A DNA stretch of 30,515 nucleotides from a bacterium (GCA_030655095.1 JAURWF010000065.1:1-30515), one strand, 5' to 3'. Positions 15,011-23,876 are shown, counted from the first letter of the stretch. The notes: generated by a model not told the origin, from the letters alone. Program-made: numbers and translations.

Positions 15011-16129
15011 TCATGTGTTTTTCAGTGGTTCAGACAGTTTCCCATATTCTTCATCCACAAAATCTCCAATTTTTTTCTTAAATATTTCTACGCTAAACTG
15101 TTCTGCGTGCTGTTTAATTTCTTGTGGATTGTATTTATTGACGTCAAAATTATTTAAAACTTCAATTAAGCTATCTACTGTTTGTTGATTAAAAAATTCT
15201 CCTGTAATTCCTGCTTTAACTGTTTCTAACGCTCCGCCACTTTTATAAGCTATAATAGGCCTACCTGATGCCATTGCCTCAACAACTGTAATGCCAAAAT
15301 CTTCTTCTTGTGGATTAATAAAAGCTAAACAATGGCTATATAAATCAGCTTTAACTTCATCGTCCACTCTTCCTAAAAATTCAATATTGCTATTTTCACC
15401 AGCGATTTTTTTCAAACGCGCTAAATCCACGCCATCTCCATATATTTTTAATTTTTTATTTATTTTCTTAAAAGCCTCTATAACAATATCAACCCTTTTA
15501 TATGTCGCCAATCTACCTCCAATTAAAAAATAATCACTAATTTTTTCAGAAATTTTAAATTTGCTTGTTTCTACTGGCGGATAAATAACTGTTGATTCTT
15601 GTTTATAATATTTCTTAATCCTATTAGCAATAAAATTAGAATTAGCAATATATTTATCAACCCTATCGGCCGCCAGCCTATCCCACATTCTAATATAATT
15701 TAAAACCAAAGAAATAGCTTTTTTAAAATATTTATTATATTTTAATTCATTAAGATATTTATGCGTATCACTCCAAAGATAACGAGTTGGAGTATGGCAA
15801 TAACAAATATGCAAAGTATGCGTAGAAGTAATTACGCCCTTAGCAAATGAACTAGTGTCTGAAATAACTAAATCATAATTACTTAAATCAAAAAATTCTA
15901 TAGCCATTGGCATAAAAGGCATATACCATTGATAATGCGACACGCCCCCAGGAAGTTTTTGAATTATTGAGGTTTCTATTTTACGATTCTGATAATATTT
16001 ATCAATATTTTTCTTCTCAAAAAGCAAGGTATAAATCGGCGCTTGTGGAAATAAATCCGCTAACACTTTTAATACCCTTTCAGCTCCCCCATCTTGAGCC
16101 AAATGATCATGAATTAAAGCTACTCTCAT
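15011..16129 (-). CDS. GT4-family glycosyltransferase
   Basis: 372 residues, GT-B fold. The start MRVALIHDHLAQDGGAERVL has the GGAE acceptor-loop motif of GT4 enzymes. IAVSNFIAN-type text appears as IANSNFIANRIKKYY, then VIYPPVETSKF at the domain junction. The C-domain has LIGGRLATYKRVDIVIEAF and PQEEDFGITVVEAMASGRPIIAYKSGG, where the E-x7-E donor motif is complete. The gene ends in TGA. Only 63 bp separate it from the Bro-N gene. The neighbouring polyprenyl transferase suggests that it adds an early sugar of the repeat unit. Confidence 0.92.
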   Translation of the reverse strand: MRVALIHDHLAQDGGAERVLKVLADLFPQAPIYTLLFEKKNIDKYYQNRKIETSIIQKLPGGVSHYQWYMPFMPMAIEFFDLSNYDLVISDTSSFAKGVITSTHTLHICYCHTPTRYLWSDTHKYLNELKYNKYFKKAISLVLNYIRMWDRLAADRVDKYIANSNFIANRIKKYYKQESTVIYPPVETSKFKISEKISDYFLIGGRLATYKRVDIVIEAFKKINKKLKIYGDGVDLARLKKIAGENSNIEFLGRVDDEVKADLYSHCLAFINPQEEDFGITVVEAMASGRPIIAYKSGGALETVKAGITGEFFNQQTVDSLIEVLNNFDVNKYNPQEIKQHAEQFSVEIFKKKIGDFVDEEYGKLSEPLKNT

Positions 16130-16172
16130 AAATACATAACATAAAAATTAAAACATTTTGTTTTGCTATTCA

Positions 16173-16272
16173 TCTATTATAGATCTCTCACCCCGATTAC
16201 GGGGTTCGAGATGACAAAAAAAGGCGGGGTTCAGAATGACAAAAAAAGGCGGGGTTCAGAATGACAAAAAAA
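16173..16272. repeat. GATCTCTCACCCCGATTACGGGG element plus tandem GGGTTCAGAATGACAAAAA units
   Basis: 16173-16218 is an exact reverse complement of 24355-24400 (46 bp) and contains CCCCG-ATTA-CGGGG. It is followed by two further approximately 25-bp units GGCGGGGTTCAGAATGACAA. It fills most of the 171-bp gap between the GT4 gene and the polyprenyl transferase gene. Confidence 0.92.
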
Positions 16273-16300
16273 GAGTGCGTTGTGAGCAATTGCAATAAAT

Positions 16301-17725
16301 CTATTCAACTTTTCTTTTTTTAAAAACAGCTAACGGAGTTTTGGATAGAATAGCAATATCAAACCACAATGACCAATTTTCAATATAATAACTATCTAGC
16401 TTAACCTCATCTTCAAAACTCAAATCACTACGTCCAGAAATCTGGGCCAACCCTGTAATTCCTGGCTTAATTGATAAAACTTTTTTATGATGCCTTTCAT
16501 ATTTTGCAACTTCCCTCGGCTGATGCGGTCTTGGTCCGACTAAACTCATATTCCCTATTAAAACATTAAAAAATTGCGGGAGTTCATCAATACTCCAACG
16601 TCTAATAAATTTACCCATACCTGTTAGACGCGGATCATCAACAATTTTATAAACAGGTCCTTCTTTAACACTTTTTTCATCAATTAATTGCTTCTCATAC
16701 TTTAAAGCCTCTTCAATATCGCCATATTCTTTACCAACACAATGATGAACAAGCATTGATCTAAATTTAAATAAATTAAAACAACCTTTTTTACTCACTC
16801 TTTCATTCTTATAGAAAATAGGCCCACGCGAATCCAATTTAATTAACAATGCAATAATAATAAATATCGGCAAAAAAATAATAATAAAAAATAAAGAGAA
16901 AGCAACATCAAAAATCCTTTTGTAAATTATACCCCAACCTTCTAACGGAGTTTCCATTACTTCCACTACCGGAATTCCCGCGATTTCTGTAACATCAGTT
17001 TTTAAAACTCTAGTGCCTAATAAATCAGCAGCATATTTAAAAGTTAAAAAATGCTCATCAGTAAAATCATACAACCGCAATACTTCAGCTTTACTTAAAT
17101 TAGGATCAGCCTGTATCACTTCATCAATTTCTTTAATTTTAATAAAATCCGCTAATTCTTGACTAGATTCTAAACTAAAATCACGGAAACGTTTAACAAC
17201 TTCATAGCCTAAATTACTTTGACTTGCAAATTCACGAATTAAAATATCAGTAGTTTTACTATTTCCAACCACAATAACTCTATGGACGCCAATGCCAAAT
17301 TTAAATAATTTTCGCTGAATAAATCTAATAATAATACGTGCAAAACTAATATAAATTATAGCCAATAGCCATCCAGCCAAAACTATAAAACGTGAAGAAA
17401 ATAATTCACGAAAGAAAAAAATTAAAATAACAATCAAAACCAGCCCAGTAGAACAAGCTAAAATAACACGATAAATTTCTTTTGCTAAATGTCTAGTGTT
17501 TCTGATACCATAAAGTCCCGCTAAAGCAAAAATAATTATCCAAGACACGCTTATTAATAATACTATTTGCAAATATTCGCCAAATGGCAAACTAAAAATA
17601 ACAGGTCTAATGTCTGTAGCAAGTTGCGTAAAACGAAAACTATAGGCAGAAATAGCTGCCAAAACAATCATTAAAAAATCCAGTGGTACTAAGAAAAAAG
17701 AAAAATATAATTCACTTCGTTTCAT
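16301..17725 (-). CDS. polyprenyl-phosphate sugar-1-phosphate transferase (exopolysaccharide initiation)
   Basis: Transfers a sugar-1-phosphate from a UDP-sugar to undecaprenyl phosphate, starting the lipid-linked repeat unit at the inner face of the membrane. 474 residues. The N-terminal half has about four hydrophobic helices (residues 8-135), then a nucleotide-binding-like CoA_binding_3 region (HRVIVVGNSKTTDILIREFA). One more helix near 275-300 (FSLFFIIIFLPIFIIIALLI) leads into the bacterial sugar transferase domain: GPIFYKNERVSKKG, FKFRSM, RRWSIDELPQFFNVL, MSLVGPRPHQP, KPGITGLAQISGRSDLSFE. This is the WbaP/WcaJ-type architecture. With GalU in the same locus, glucose-1-phosphate is a reasonable but unproven substrate. 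Confidence 0.94.
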   Translation of the reverse strand: MKRSELYFSFFLVPLDFLMIVLAAISAYSFRFTQLATDIRPVIFSLPFGEYLQIVLLISVSWIIIFALAGLYGIRNTRHLAKEIYRVILACSTGLVLIVILIFFFRELFSSRFIVLAGWLLAIIYISFARIIIRFIQRKLFKFGIGVHRVIVVGNSKTTDILIREFASQSNLGYEVVKRFRDFSLESSQELADFIKIKEIDEVIQADPNLSKAEVLRLYDFTDEHFLTFKYAADLLGTRVLKTDVTEIAGIPVVEVMETPLEGWGIIYKRIFDVAFSLFFIIIFLPIFIIIALLIKLDSRGPIFYKNERVSKKGCFNLFKFRSMLVHHCVGKEYGDIEEALKYEKQLIDEKSVKEGPVYKIVDDPRLTGMGKFIRRWSIDELPQFFNVLIGNMSLVGPRPHQPREVAKYERHHKKVLSIKPGITGLAQISGRSDLSFEDEVKLDSYYIENWSLWFDIAILSKTPLAVFKKRKVE

Positions 17726-17773
17726 AAGTTTTATTGCTTTTTTTGTTTTAATGCTCTCTTGCTTTAAATTCTA

Positions 17774-18223
17774 TTTATTTCAAGGCAAACTATAAGCCGG
17801 ATTCTGTACCTTAAGGGGTTTATTGTCAACATAATTAACAACAAGCCCCTCAAGGCGATAATCATCTATCTAGCCATATAATTGCTTATATGATCAAGCG
17901 AGCCACTTTTCATTACCACGCAAAATGCGTGATAGTTTGCTCTTGCTCCAGGTAGGGTTTGCCATCCATCGTTGTCACCAACGTAGAATACACATAGCTT
18001 AAATTATGTCAGGAAAATCCAAACACAACTTAAACACTGCATAACTTTTCACCTTTCACTATTATTTTGTAATAGTTAGTATAGTCTCTGTGGTACTTTC
18101 CCTTGAATTACTTCAGGTCGTTATTAGCGACTACCTTTTTTATTTTGCAAAAAGCAAAACAGGAGTCCGGACTTTCCTCTCTACCAAAAAGGCAGAGCGA
18201 TTATCCGTTTACCCTGAAATAAA
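17774..18223 (-). ncRNA. rnpB: RNase P RNA (bacterial type A)
   Basis: On the minus strand the 5' region contains GAGAGGAAAGTCCGGACTCC, the P4 5' strand and its surroundings, and the 3' end reads ACAGAATCCGGCTTATAG, the invariant closing segment. An internal GGCAAACCCTACCTGGAGCA matches the L15/J15 region that contacts the tRNA CCA end. The terminal segments TTTATTTCAGGGTAAAC and GTTTGCCTTGAAATAAA can pair as a long P1, which sets the ends at about 18223 and 17774. The length of about 450 nt is normal to slightly long. It processes tRNA 5' ends. It lies in the polysaccharide operon in the same orientation, between a GT4 gene and the polyprenyl transferase gene. Confidence 0.96.
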
Positions 18224-18292
18224 TAAAATTTAAAGTTATTAAAAACAATAATATCCTAACATTTATTCAACAAAAATACAAGAAAATACAAA

Positions 18293-19447
18293 TCAACCGC
18301 TCGTGCTATTATAAATTAAATCTAGCCTTTTAACAACTTTTTTCCAAGTATATTTGTCTTCAACTAATTTTCGCCCAGCTTGCCCCATTTGTCTAGCTAA
18401 ATTATTATTAGTTAAAATAATTTTTAATTTTTTAGCCAAATCATAAACATCTTTTGGTTCTACCAATAAACCCTGTATATTATTTTTAAAAACTCCTCTA
18501 ACTCCTGGCAAGTTTGAAGCAATAACAGGCTTAGCGCAAGCCATTGCTTCTAAAAGCACCAAACCAAAAGCTTCAGACTGACTTATGGAAGGCAAAACAA
18601 AAACATCGCTATAATTATAATAATCAACTAATTTATCATTATCAACTTGACCAAGAAAATTAACAATTTCATCTATTTCTAAATCTTTAGCTAAATTTTT
18701 ATAATAATCTTTTAAATCCCCTTCTCCAATAATAGTTAAATTAAATTTAATATTAAGAGAATTTTTTAAAATTTTTATTGCTTGAAACAAATTTTCCAAA
18801 CCCTTAAAATGATGGGCTTTATCTAATCCCGCAACAAACAAAATAGTTTTTTGATTTTTTTCTTGAATAACTCCGCTTTGGATTGTAAATCGTTTTAAAT
18901 CAACGCCAAATAATGTCTGACGAAATTTTCTAGAATGCTTAATGTAATAATTAGCTATATTAGAATGTTTAATATAATCGAGAGAAGCACAAGTTATAAT
19001 TTTTGCCTGCCATAATAAAATAGGCAAAATTAATAAATTATTTAATTTAAAAACTAATCCCTTAAAACCTGGCGCTTTAGCGTCCATATGATAATGAACT
19101 ACTAATTTAAATTTTTTTCTAAAAAATAATTTTAATAAAACTATAATTTCCATTGCGCCAAAAAATGGATAATGCAAATGTACTATGTCATAATTATTTA
19201 ATTTCCAAAAAAGTTGAGGAATAAAAGCAGCGTTACCATATTTAAATAAAGGCTTTAATCTTAAAATTTTAAAATTAAATTTTGAATCTTCAAAAAAATT
19301 ATTTTTACTATTTTTCGCAGAATAATCAGGCGTTAATACAGTAACATCATTGCCCAAATCAGCCAAACCGCTAGAAAAATGATAAACAACATTCCCCATT
19401 CCACCTCTATAAGGCGGGAAAGTACAAATAATTTGCGCAATTTTCAT
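18293..19447 (-). CDS. GT4-family glycosyltransferase
   Basis: 384 residues, GT-B fold. KIAQIICTFPPYRGGMGNVV opens with the GG acceptor loop of PimB/WcaL-like enzymes. LVVHYHMDAKAPGF, ILFVAGLDKAHHFKGLENLF (the start of the C-domain) and LPSISQSEAFGLVLLEAMAC (E-x7-E donor motif) are intact, with GRKLVEDKYTWKKVV at the end. It is located 80 bp from the DUF2304 gene, across a short AT repeat, and just upstream of rnpB. Substrates cannot be assigned. Confidence 0.92.
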   Translation of the reverse strand: MKIAQIICTFPPYRGGMGNVVYHFSSGLADLGNDVTVLTPDYSAKNSKNNFFEDSKFNFKILRLKPLFKYGNAAFIPQLFWKLNNYDIVHLHYPFFGAMEIIVLLKLFFRKKFKLVVHYHMDAKAPGFKGLVFKLNNLLILPILLWQAKIITCASLDYIKHSNIANYYIKHSRKFRQTLFGVDLKRFTIQSGVIQEKNQKTILFVAGLDKAHHFKGLENLFQAIKILKNSLNIKFNLTIIGEGDLKDYYKNLAKDLEIDEIVNFLGQVDNDKLVDYYNYSDVFVLPSISQSEAFGLVLLEAMACAKPVIASNLPGVRGVFKNNIQGLLVEPKDVYDLAKKLKIILTNNNLARQMGQAGRKLVEDKYTWKKVVKRLDLIYNSTSG

Positions 19448-19527
19448 AGCCTTGTAAATTTACAAATAAAATTTATAATGCATTTCAAATTTATAATTGT
19501 AATTGTAATTTGTAATTGTTATATTAT

Positions 19528-19848
19528 TTATTTTTTTAAAGCAATATGCCTTACAAGTTTAGTTATGTCTCGTTCAATCTTGCTTAATTTTAATCTTAGT
19601 CTAAAAATTAGATAGAACAACACAACGACGCTTAAATAAAGCAAAATATTAATTCCGGAAGATGAAAAACCAAGATTCGCAACAAATTTGTCTAACCATT
19701 TTAAAGAAAAAATTACTCCAATAGAAAATAACCAAAAAAATAACCAGAAAACAAACTCAGTAGTAGTAATCTGTTTTTTTCGCTTTTGCAAAAATAAACG
19801 AACTAAAAAGAAAATAATTATTACTAAAGCTAATATTTGTTGAAACAT
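19528..19848 (-). CDS. DUF2304 membrane protein
   Basis: 106 residues with three hydrophobic helices: about 2-18 (ILALVIIIFFLVRLF), 31-49 (EFVFWLFFWLFSIGVIFSL) and 67-83 (INILLYLSVVVLFYLIF). The TTTEFVFWLFFW segment and the final basic coiled tail (LRLKLSKIERDITKLVRHIA) are characteristic of DUF2304. This family is regularly found beside GT2 polyprenyl-phosphate sugar transferases, and here the gene follows such an enzyme by 56 bp. A helper or membrane partner of that transferase is the natural inference. Confidence 0.9.
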   Translation of the reverse strand: MFQQILALVIIIFFLVRLFLQKRKKQITTTEFVFWLFFWLFSIGVIFSLKWLDKFVANLGFSSSGINILLYLSVVVLFYLIFRLRLKLSKIERDITKLVRHIALKK

Positions 19849-19873
19849 AAAAAAACGAATTAAGAATTAATTT

Positions 19874-19909
19874 CTAAAAAGCTAAAAAGCTACAAGCTAA
19901 AAAGCTAAT
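19874..19909. repeat. AAGCTAAA repeat at the 3' end of the GT2 gene
   Basis: Composed of CTAAAAAG units (CTAAAAAGCTAAAAAGCTAC and so on). It overlaps the stop codon of the polyprenyl-type GT2 gene at 19905-19907 and is an imperfect inverted copy of 20578-20612. Confidence 0.85.
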
Positions 19910-20573
19910 TTATTAATTTAGCTAAAAATAAATCAACCAAAATTCTTATACCTCCGGAAAATCGCTGACCAAAATTATTATAAATAACCTTAATTGGAAC
20001 CTCTTTAATTTTTAAATTTTGCTTAACTACTTGATGAAGAATCTCTGAGCAATGAGCCATTCTATCTTGTTGCCAATTAATTTTTTTAGCAGCTGATTTA
20101 GTCATAGCGCGAAAACCACTTTGCGGATCAGTTAAATTAATATTAAAAAATAATTTATTAACTGCTCTTGCTAAAGGCATCAACAAACATCTCTTCATTG
20201 CAGGCATTGCTATATTGTCTTGTTTATTAATAAAACGGGAACCAAAAACAATATCAGCTTGATTATTAATTAAAGGCTCAATAATTGTTTTTATATCTGA
20301 AGCAAGAAATTGACCATCAGCATCAAAATGAACAATAATATCAGCATTTTCTCTAATGGCATATTTAGTGCCTGTTTTTAAAGAGGCTCCTTGCCCACAA
20401 TTAATAATATGCTTAAGCACAGTAATATTTTGTTGTTTTGTTAATAAATAAGTATTATCGCTAGAACAATCATCAACAATAACAACTTCGTCAACCAACG
20501 GCTTAACACTATTAATTACAGCGACAATATTATTTACCTCATTGTATGCTGGTATAACACAAATTATTTTCAT
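19905..20573 (-). CDS. GT2 polyprenyl-phosphate sugar transferase (DPM1-like)
   Basis: 222 residues. KIICVIPAYNEVNNIVAVI is the first strand, DDCSSDNT the nucleotide loop, and HFDADGQF the DXD motif. FGSRFI and DPQSGFRAMTKSA are hallmarks of dolichol/undecaprenyl-phosphate mannosyl- or glucosyltransferases. It would load one sugar onto a polyprenyl phosphate for use on the outer side of the membrane. It lacks C-terminal membrane helices, and the downstream DUF2304 protein could provide them. It is flanked on both sides by inverted AAGCTAAA repeats, an arrangement not seen around the other glycosyltransferases. Confidence 0.9.
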   Translation of the reverse strand: MKIICVIPAYNEVNNIVAVINSVKPLVDEVVIVDDCSSDNTYLLTKQQNITVLKHIINCGQGASLKTGTKYAIRENADIIVHFDADGQFLASDIKTIIEPLINNQADIVFGSRFINKQDNIAMPAMKRCLLMPLARAVNKLFFNINLTDPQSGFRAMTKSAAKKINWQQDRMAHCSEILHQVVKQNLKIKEVPIKVIYNNFGQRFSGGIRILVDLFLAKLIN

Positions 20574-20577
20574 ATCT

Positions 20578-20612
20578 TTAGCTTTTTAGCTTTTTAGCTT
20601 GTAGCTTCTTAG
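20578..20612. repeat. AGCTTTTTAGC repeat at the 5' side of the GT2 gene
   Basis: TTAGCTTTTTAGCTTTTTAG followed by CTTGTAGCTTCTTAG, the inverted counterpart of 19874-19909, starting 5 bp upstream of the start codon. Confidence 0.85.
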
Positions 20613-20630
20613 ACAAATCTCTAATTGCCC

Positions 20631-20660
20631 CGTCAGAATCTCTCGAAGAGGATTCTGACG
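20631..20660. repeat. palindrome with CGTCAGAATC arms
   Basis: CGTCAGAATC (20631-20640) and GATTCTGACG (20651-20660) are perfect reverse complements around a 10-nt loop, in the 132-bp gap between the UXS-like gene and the GT2 gene. A T-run (20675-20686) lies 14 bp away on the plus strand. It may be another small palindromic element or an mRNA processing hairpin. Confidence 0.8.
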
Positions 20661-20705
20661 CGATGACTAGTACGGTTTTTTCTTTTTAGGGAAACTCCTA
20701 ACAAA

Positions 20706-21719
20706 CTAAAAAGCTCTTTTTAAGCCTTTACTAACTTGCAAATCATTTATAGTTTTATCTAAACCTCTGTCCAATGTAACAATAGGCATCCAACCAATTT
20801 CTTCTCGCGCTTTAGTAATATCTGGCAAGCAAAGACTTGTAATAAATAAATTACTTGAACTATATCTAATCTCAGATTTAGACTCTAATTTATCAATAAT
20901 TTTTTGCGCAAGATCTGTCAACTTTATATCAATATCAGAGCCTATATTAATCGGGCCATCTATTTCAGTATCAATAATTTTTAGAACAGCGTCAATAACA
21001 TCACTTACATAACAAAAAGAAGAAGAAAAATTTTCATCACCAAAAATAGTTAAATCTTGATTATCTAACGCGCTATTTATAAAATCAGGCACAAGTTGAC
21101 CATCATCTAGTTTCATTCTTGGACCATAAACTCTAAACAAGCGGATTATTTTAGCATCTATTTTATGCACCTGTTGATAAGTTGCCACGATTGTCTCAGC
21201 GAATCTTTTACCTTCATCATAACAACTACGTTCAGAAATTGTGTCAACTTTGCCTATCTGGCTTTCATTAACTCTTTGATTAGCATCCTGTCTAGAACCA
21301 TAAATTACTGATGAAGAAAAATGAACAAACTTGGCCTCATATTTAACCACTAAATCTAAAACGTTTTGAACTCCAGCAGATAAAGCCGATATAGTCGCCA
21401 TTTTATTTTGTTGAAAATTCTTAGGTGAAGTTGGACAAGCTAAATGATAAATTTCCTGAATACCTTGAAATTCAATTTTAAATTTTTGCAATTCAGCTAA
21501 ATCAGATAAATCAATCGGCTGAGTAATATCATGCTTAATAAATTCAAAATTTGGATCAGATAATAAATGATCAATATTTTTTTCATCGCCTGTTGAAAAA
21601 TTATCCAAACAAATTACTTTTGAAGTTTTAATTAACTCATCACACAAATGCGAACCAATAAACCCGGCGCCACCTGTAACCAAGACATTTTTCCTATCAA
21701 AAATTGCTTTTTTAGACAT
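20706..21719 (-). CDS. NAD-dependent epimerase/dehydratase, UDP-glucuronate decarboxylase-like
   Basis: 337 residues of the extended SDR family. NVLVTGGAGFIGSHLCDEL gives the NAD-binding loop (11-29) and CLDNFSTG the adenine-ribose contact. The UXS-type blocks are YHLACPTSP (91-99), FSSSVIYG, ERSCYDEGKRFAET (163-176; catalytic Tyr167 and Lys171), FRVYGPRMKLDDGQLVPDFI and FGDENFSSSFCYVSDVIDA. SCYDEGKR is a strong marker of UDP-xylose synthase/UDP-GlcA decarboxylase. The divergent YGSRQDANQRVNES segment in place of the usual YGDP leaves room for a related epimerase. No UDP-glucose dehydrogenase, needed to make its substrate, is in the window. It sits 10 bp from the subtilase gene stop-to-start boundary. 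Confidence 0.82.
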   Translation of the reverse strand: MSKKAIFDRKNVLVTGGAGFIGSHLCDELIKTSKVICLDNFSTGDEKNIDHLLSDPNFEFIKHDITQPIDLSDLAELQKFKIEFQGIQEIYHLACPTSPKNFQQNKMATISALSAGVQNVLDLVVKYEAKFVHFSSSVIYGSRQDANQRVNESQIGKVDTISERSCYDEGKRFAETIVATYQQVHKIDAKIIRLFRVYGPRMKLDDGQLVPDFINSALDNQDLTIFGDENFSSSFCYVSDVIDAVLKIIDTEIDGPINIGSDIDIKLTDLAQKIIDKLESKSEIRYSSSNLFITSLCLPDITKAREEIGWMPIVTLDRGLDKTINDLQVSKGLKRAF

Positions 21720-21728
21720 ATATTTAAA

Positions 21729-23837
21729 TTAATTTTTAATTTTTAAAGACGCCACATTAACACCTCCTGCAAAAGATTCTGCAAGAGCATAAAATGAACT
21801 AACCATTTCATAATTAGAATTAAATACCCTAACATGCGGAGCGCCACCAGGCCCAGCGCCAACAATTATTTCATCTATCCCGTTACTATCGAGATCTCCT
21901 GCAACAACATTAACCCCTCCACGAAAATTATTATTAAAAACCATAAATTGTTTTAGCAAATTGCCTTTATTATCTAATATTCTAATGTATGGTTCAGTAC
22001 CTTCGCCTGGAGCTGTTAATATTTCTAGACTTTTTGATCTTGCGCCTGCAACAATATTACCAACAGCGACTTTAACACCACCACGAAAAAATTGATTATA
22101 TGCAAAAAATTGACTTAGCACCTTACCATTTATATTAAAAATTCTAACATGAGGTCCGCCTCCCTGACCAGCGCCTGTAATAATCTCTGCTAGCCCATCT
22201 CCATTAACATCGCCTACTGCCATATAAACACCGCCTTTAAATCGTGCATCATAAGCTAAAAAAGTTTTTTTGAGTTTGCCTTGAAAATTAAAAACTTTTA
22301 TTTCAGCGCTATACCCTTTTCCTGGCGCAGTAATTATTTCAGCGATGCCGTCTGAATCAATATCAGCAACAGCTACATTAACTCCCCCATTCCAATTATT
22401 TGGATAAGCAAAAAATTGACCAATCAACTGACCAAGAGTATTAAAAATCTTTATATGAGGTCCGCCTCCCTGACCAGCGCCTACAACAATCTCATCTAAT
22501 CCATCCCCATTAACATCGCCAGAAGCTAAATTTATACCACCTTTAAATTTCTTATCATAAGCATAAAAATTTTTTTCTTCTTTTCCGTCTTGATCAGTTA
22601 TTTTAATAAAACTACTTAAATTACTAAAAGGTGCGATAACAATTTTAGTAGAACTATTTCTCAAACTAGCTAAAGCCTTGCTAACTGCTACTGCTACATT
22701 TAGCCTACCTCTTCCCAATTGATTAAGATAATTTGGATTAAGTTTATTTAAATCATCTGCACTACTATAAAGAATTTCTAAAATTTGTTCCCTTGATAAA
22801 CTCGGGTTAGCAGTCATAATAAGCGCCAACGCGCCACTTACCATAGGCACTGCAGTAGAAGTGCCTGCCCAATAGCCTCCATAATACTTATTAAAAGGTT
22901 GTTCGTTTAAATAATTAGTCGGGGAATAAACTACGGTGCTATAAATACTGACACCTGGCGCAGCAATATCAACGCAAGTAAAGCCATGGCTAGAAAAAGT
23001 CGCTTTTTGATCAATAGCATCAACTGCCGTTACTCCTACAACCATATTTTCTCCGTTAGCACCATCATGGCAGACAGGATACATTGGCGAAGTATCTAAA
23101 GAACCATCATGTCCATTTCCCTCTTCATTACCAGCTGCAGCAACAATTATTAAACCAGCCACATAAGCTCGTTTAATTGCTTCATTTAAACTGCTACTAT
23201 AACCCAAACCAACAAAACTTAAATTTATTATATTAGCGCCATTAGCAATAGCATAATCTATTGCGTTAATAACACCATTAGTAGTCCCCTCGCCTTTATC
23301 ATCTAAAACTTTTAAAGGCATTATTTTAGCATTCCAAGCAATTCCTGAAACACCAATAGCATTATTACCTGAACCAGCAATAATACCAGCAATAATAGTT
23401 CCATGGTTTATACCAGCTTCTGTAAAGCCTGGCATAAATTTTGGCGAGGGATCAGCAACATTATTAACAAAATCCCATCCATTAATATCATCAATGTAGC
23501 CATTATTATCATCATCAATATTGTTGTTTGGAATTTCTTTGCTATTAATCCAAATATTACTTTTCAAATCTTGATGATCAATCTGTACGCCAGAATCAAT
23601 TACAGCAATAACAACATTAGAGCTTTCTCTTATTTGGTCCCACGCCTCTACTGCATGAATTTTTTGCAAATACCATTGATTAGAAAAATAAGTATCTGAG
23701 GGAATAATTGATGCATGAAAAGGAGAATTTAATTCAGCAGTGGCTGATGCTGTTTGTAAATTAACAATAAAAAACAAACTCAGCGCGCTAGCAAAGCTAA
23801 AAAAAAGTACAAAAAAAGATGTTAATTTTTTATTCAT
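21729..23837 (-). CDS. secreted S8 subtilase with FG-GAP repeats
   Basis: From ATG 23837 the product is 702 residues with a signal peptide (KKLTSFFVLFF... ending near TASATAE); an upstream start at 23876 would precede the promoter and add non-signal sequence. The catalytic triad is complete: VIAVIDSGVQIDH (Asp81), INHGTIIAGIIAG (His145), WAGTSTAVPMVSGAL (Ser327), with oxyanion Asn in VAAAGNEEG. After residue about 390 come five to six repeats of about 48 residues with calcium-binding FG-GAP cores such as GDVNGDGLDEIVVGAG and GGGPHVRIFN, likely an outward-facing propeller. One unit (GNIVAGARSKSLEILTAPG) has lost the DxDxDG ligands. It probably acts outside the cell, perhaps on surface proteins. 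It is first in the minus-strand block. Confidence 0.93.
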   Translation of the reverse strand: MNKKLTSFFVLFFSFASALSLFFIVNLQTASATAELNSPFHASIIPSDTYFSNQWYLQKIHAVEAWDQIRESSNVVIAVIDSGVQIDHQDLKSNIWINSKEIPNNNIDDDNNGYIDDINGWDFVNNVADPSPKFMPGFTEAGINHGTIIAGIIAGSGNNAIGVSGIAWNAKIMPLKVLDDKGEGTTNGVINAIDYAIANGANIINLSFVGLGYSSSLNEAIKRAYVAGLIIVAAAGNEEGNGHDGSLDTSPMYPVCHDGANGENMVVGVTAVDAIDQKATFSSHGFTCVDIAAPGVSIYSTVVYSPTNYLNEQPFNKYYGGYWAGTSTAVPMVSGALALIMTANPSLSREQILEILYSSADDLNKLNPNYLNQLGRGRLNVAVAVSKALASLRNSSTKIVIAPFSNLSSFIKITDQDGKEEKNFYAYDKKFKGGINLASGDVNGDGLDEIVVGAGQGGGPHIKIFNTLGQLIGQFFAYPNNWNGGVNVAVADIDSDGIAEIITAPGKGYSAEIKVFNFQGKLKKTFLAYDARFKGGVYMAVGDVNGDGLAEIITGAGQGGGPHVRIFNINGKVLSQFFAYNQFFRGGVKVAVGNIVAGARSKSLEILTAPGEGTEPYIRILDNKGNLLKQFMVFNNNFRGGVNVVAGDLDSNGIDEIIVGAGPGGAPHVRVFNSNYEMVSSFYALAESFAGGVNVASLKIKN

Positions 23838-23846
23838 AACATCTCT

Positions 23847-23876
23847 ACTATAACATATTAAATCTGAAAAAAGCAA
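23847..23876 (-). promoter_or_regulatory. candidate extended -10 promoter for the subtilase gene
   Basis: On the minus strand TGTTATAGT (extended -10; TATAGT is 23847-23852) is preceded at 18 bp by TTGCTT (23871-23876). The -10 ends only 9 bp before ATG 23837, so the mRNA would be nearly leaderless. The -35 match is modest. Confidence 0.45.
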
